Shown here piece by piece: positions 6,393-6,423 of a stretch of 6,423 nucleotides of DNA. The notes under the pieces were generated by a model that saw only the letters and a list, made by a program, of their open reading frames with translations, was not told the DNA's origin and searched no databases. Position 1 is the first letter of the stretch; every line of letters begins with the position of its first letter. The translations under genes were made by a program, and so were the position numbers. The DNA comes from an uncultured Selenomonadaceae bacterium. Its GTDB lineage: Bacteria > Bacillota > Negativicutes > Selenomonadales > Selenomonadaceae. Location: positions 1 to 6,423 of the forward strand of contig CALZDE010000120.1 of assembly GCA_945637225.1 (NCBI GenBank), in the 5' to 3' direction.

Positions 6393-6423
6393 CTGCTCCA
6401 TGCTTCGGTGTGGGGCAGTTTTT
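6393..6423 (+). terminator. UUCG-capped terminator of the cstA operon
   Basis: CTGCTCCATGC (6393-6403) pairs fully with GTGTGGGGCAG (6408-6418), three of the eleven pairs being G-U. The loop is TTCG, closed by C-G, the very stable tetraloop form. At least five T follow and run to the window edge. The structure begins 22 bases after the cstA stop, as expected for a Rho-independent terminator. Confidence 0.92.

Overview
The window looks like chromosomal DNA from a low- to moderate-GC member of the Bacillota. The evidence is A+T-rich intergenic regions, strong sigma-A-type promoters, purine-rich Shine-Dalgarno (SD) sites, GTG starts at three of the four genes, and U-tract hairpin terminators. 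The styles of the nuclease-like protein, the double Venus-flytrap sensor kinase and the short CstA remind me of anaerobes of the Negativicutes (Selenomonas/Anaerovibrio-like). That placement is from memory of similar proteins, not from a search.

There are four genes, all on the + strand. Bases 1-70 hold no supportable gene, only the probable tail of an upstream transcription unit that ends at a hairpin terminator (71-105). A monocistronic unit follows: promoter (113-141), a Rpn-like PD-(D/E)XK nuclease-family gene (177-1064), and a second terminator (1085-1120) almost identical to the first. Next comes a separate promoter (1131-1160) and a large membrane hybrid histidine kinase (1197-3998). 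It has two tandem extracytoplasmic solute-binding-type sensor domains, a HisKA/HATPase core and a C-terminal receiver, but no HPt domain.

After a 138-bp gap with no recognisable terminator, a near-consensus extended -10 promoter (4041-4069) drives a two-gene operon. The first gene encodes a 168-aa soluble protein I cannot name (4137-4643). Twenty bases later comes cstA (4664-6370), a CstA-family peptide/pyruvate-type transporter. The operon ends at a UUCG-capped terminator at the window edge.

A plausible reading, by inference only, is that the kinase senses small nutrients outside the cell and that its phosphorelay influences the neighbouring transporter operon. No DNA-binding response regulator is encoded here, so the output partner must lie elsewhere. 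The cstA codon use is visibly biased towards C-ending Phe/Ile and CGT Arg codons, unlike the first two genes, which suggests high expression. Two starts differ from the longest possible reading frames. The kinase should start at ATG 1197, not TTG 1176. The 168-aa protein should start at GTG 4137, not TTG 4047, which lies inside the promoter.

I found no RNA gene, CRISPR array or insertion sequence, and no convincing new system. The points most worth a second look are the duplicated terminator around the nuclease gene, the unnamed protein paired with cstA, and the degenerate second sensor domain of the kinase.
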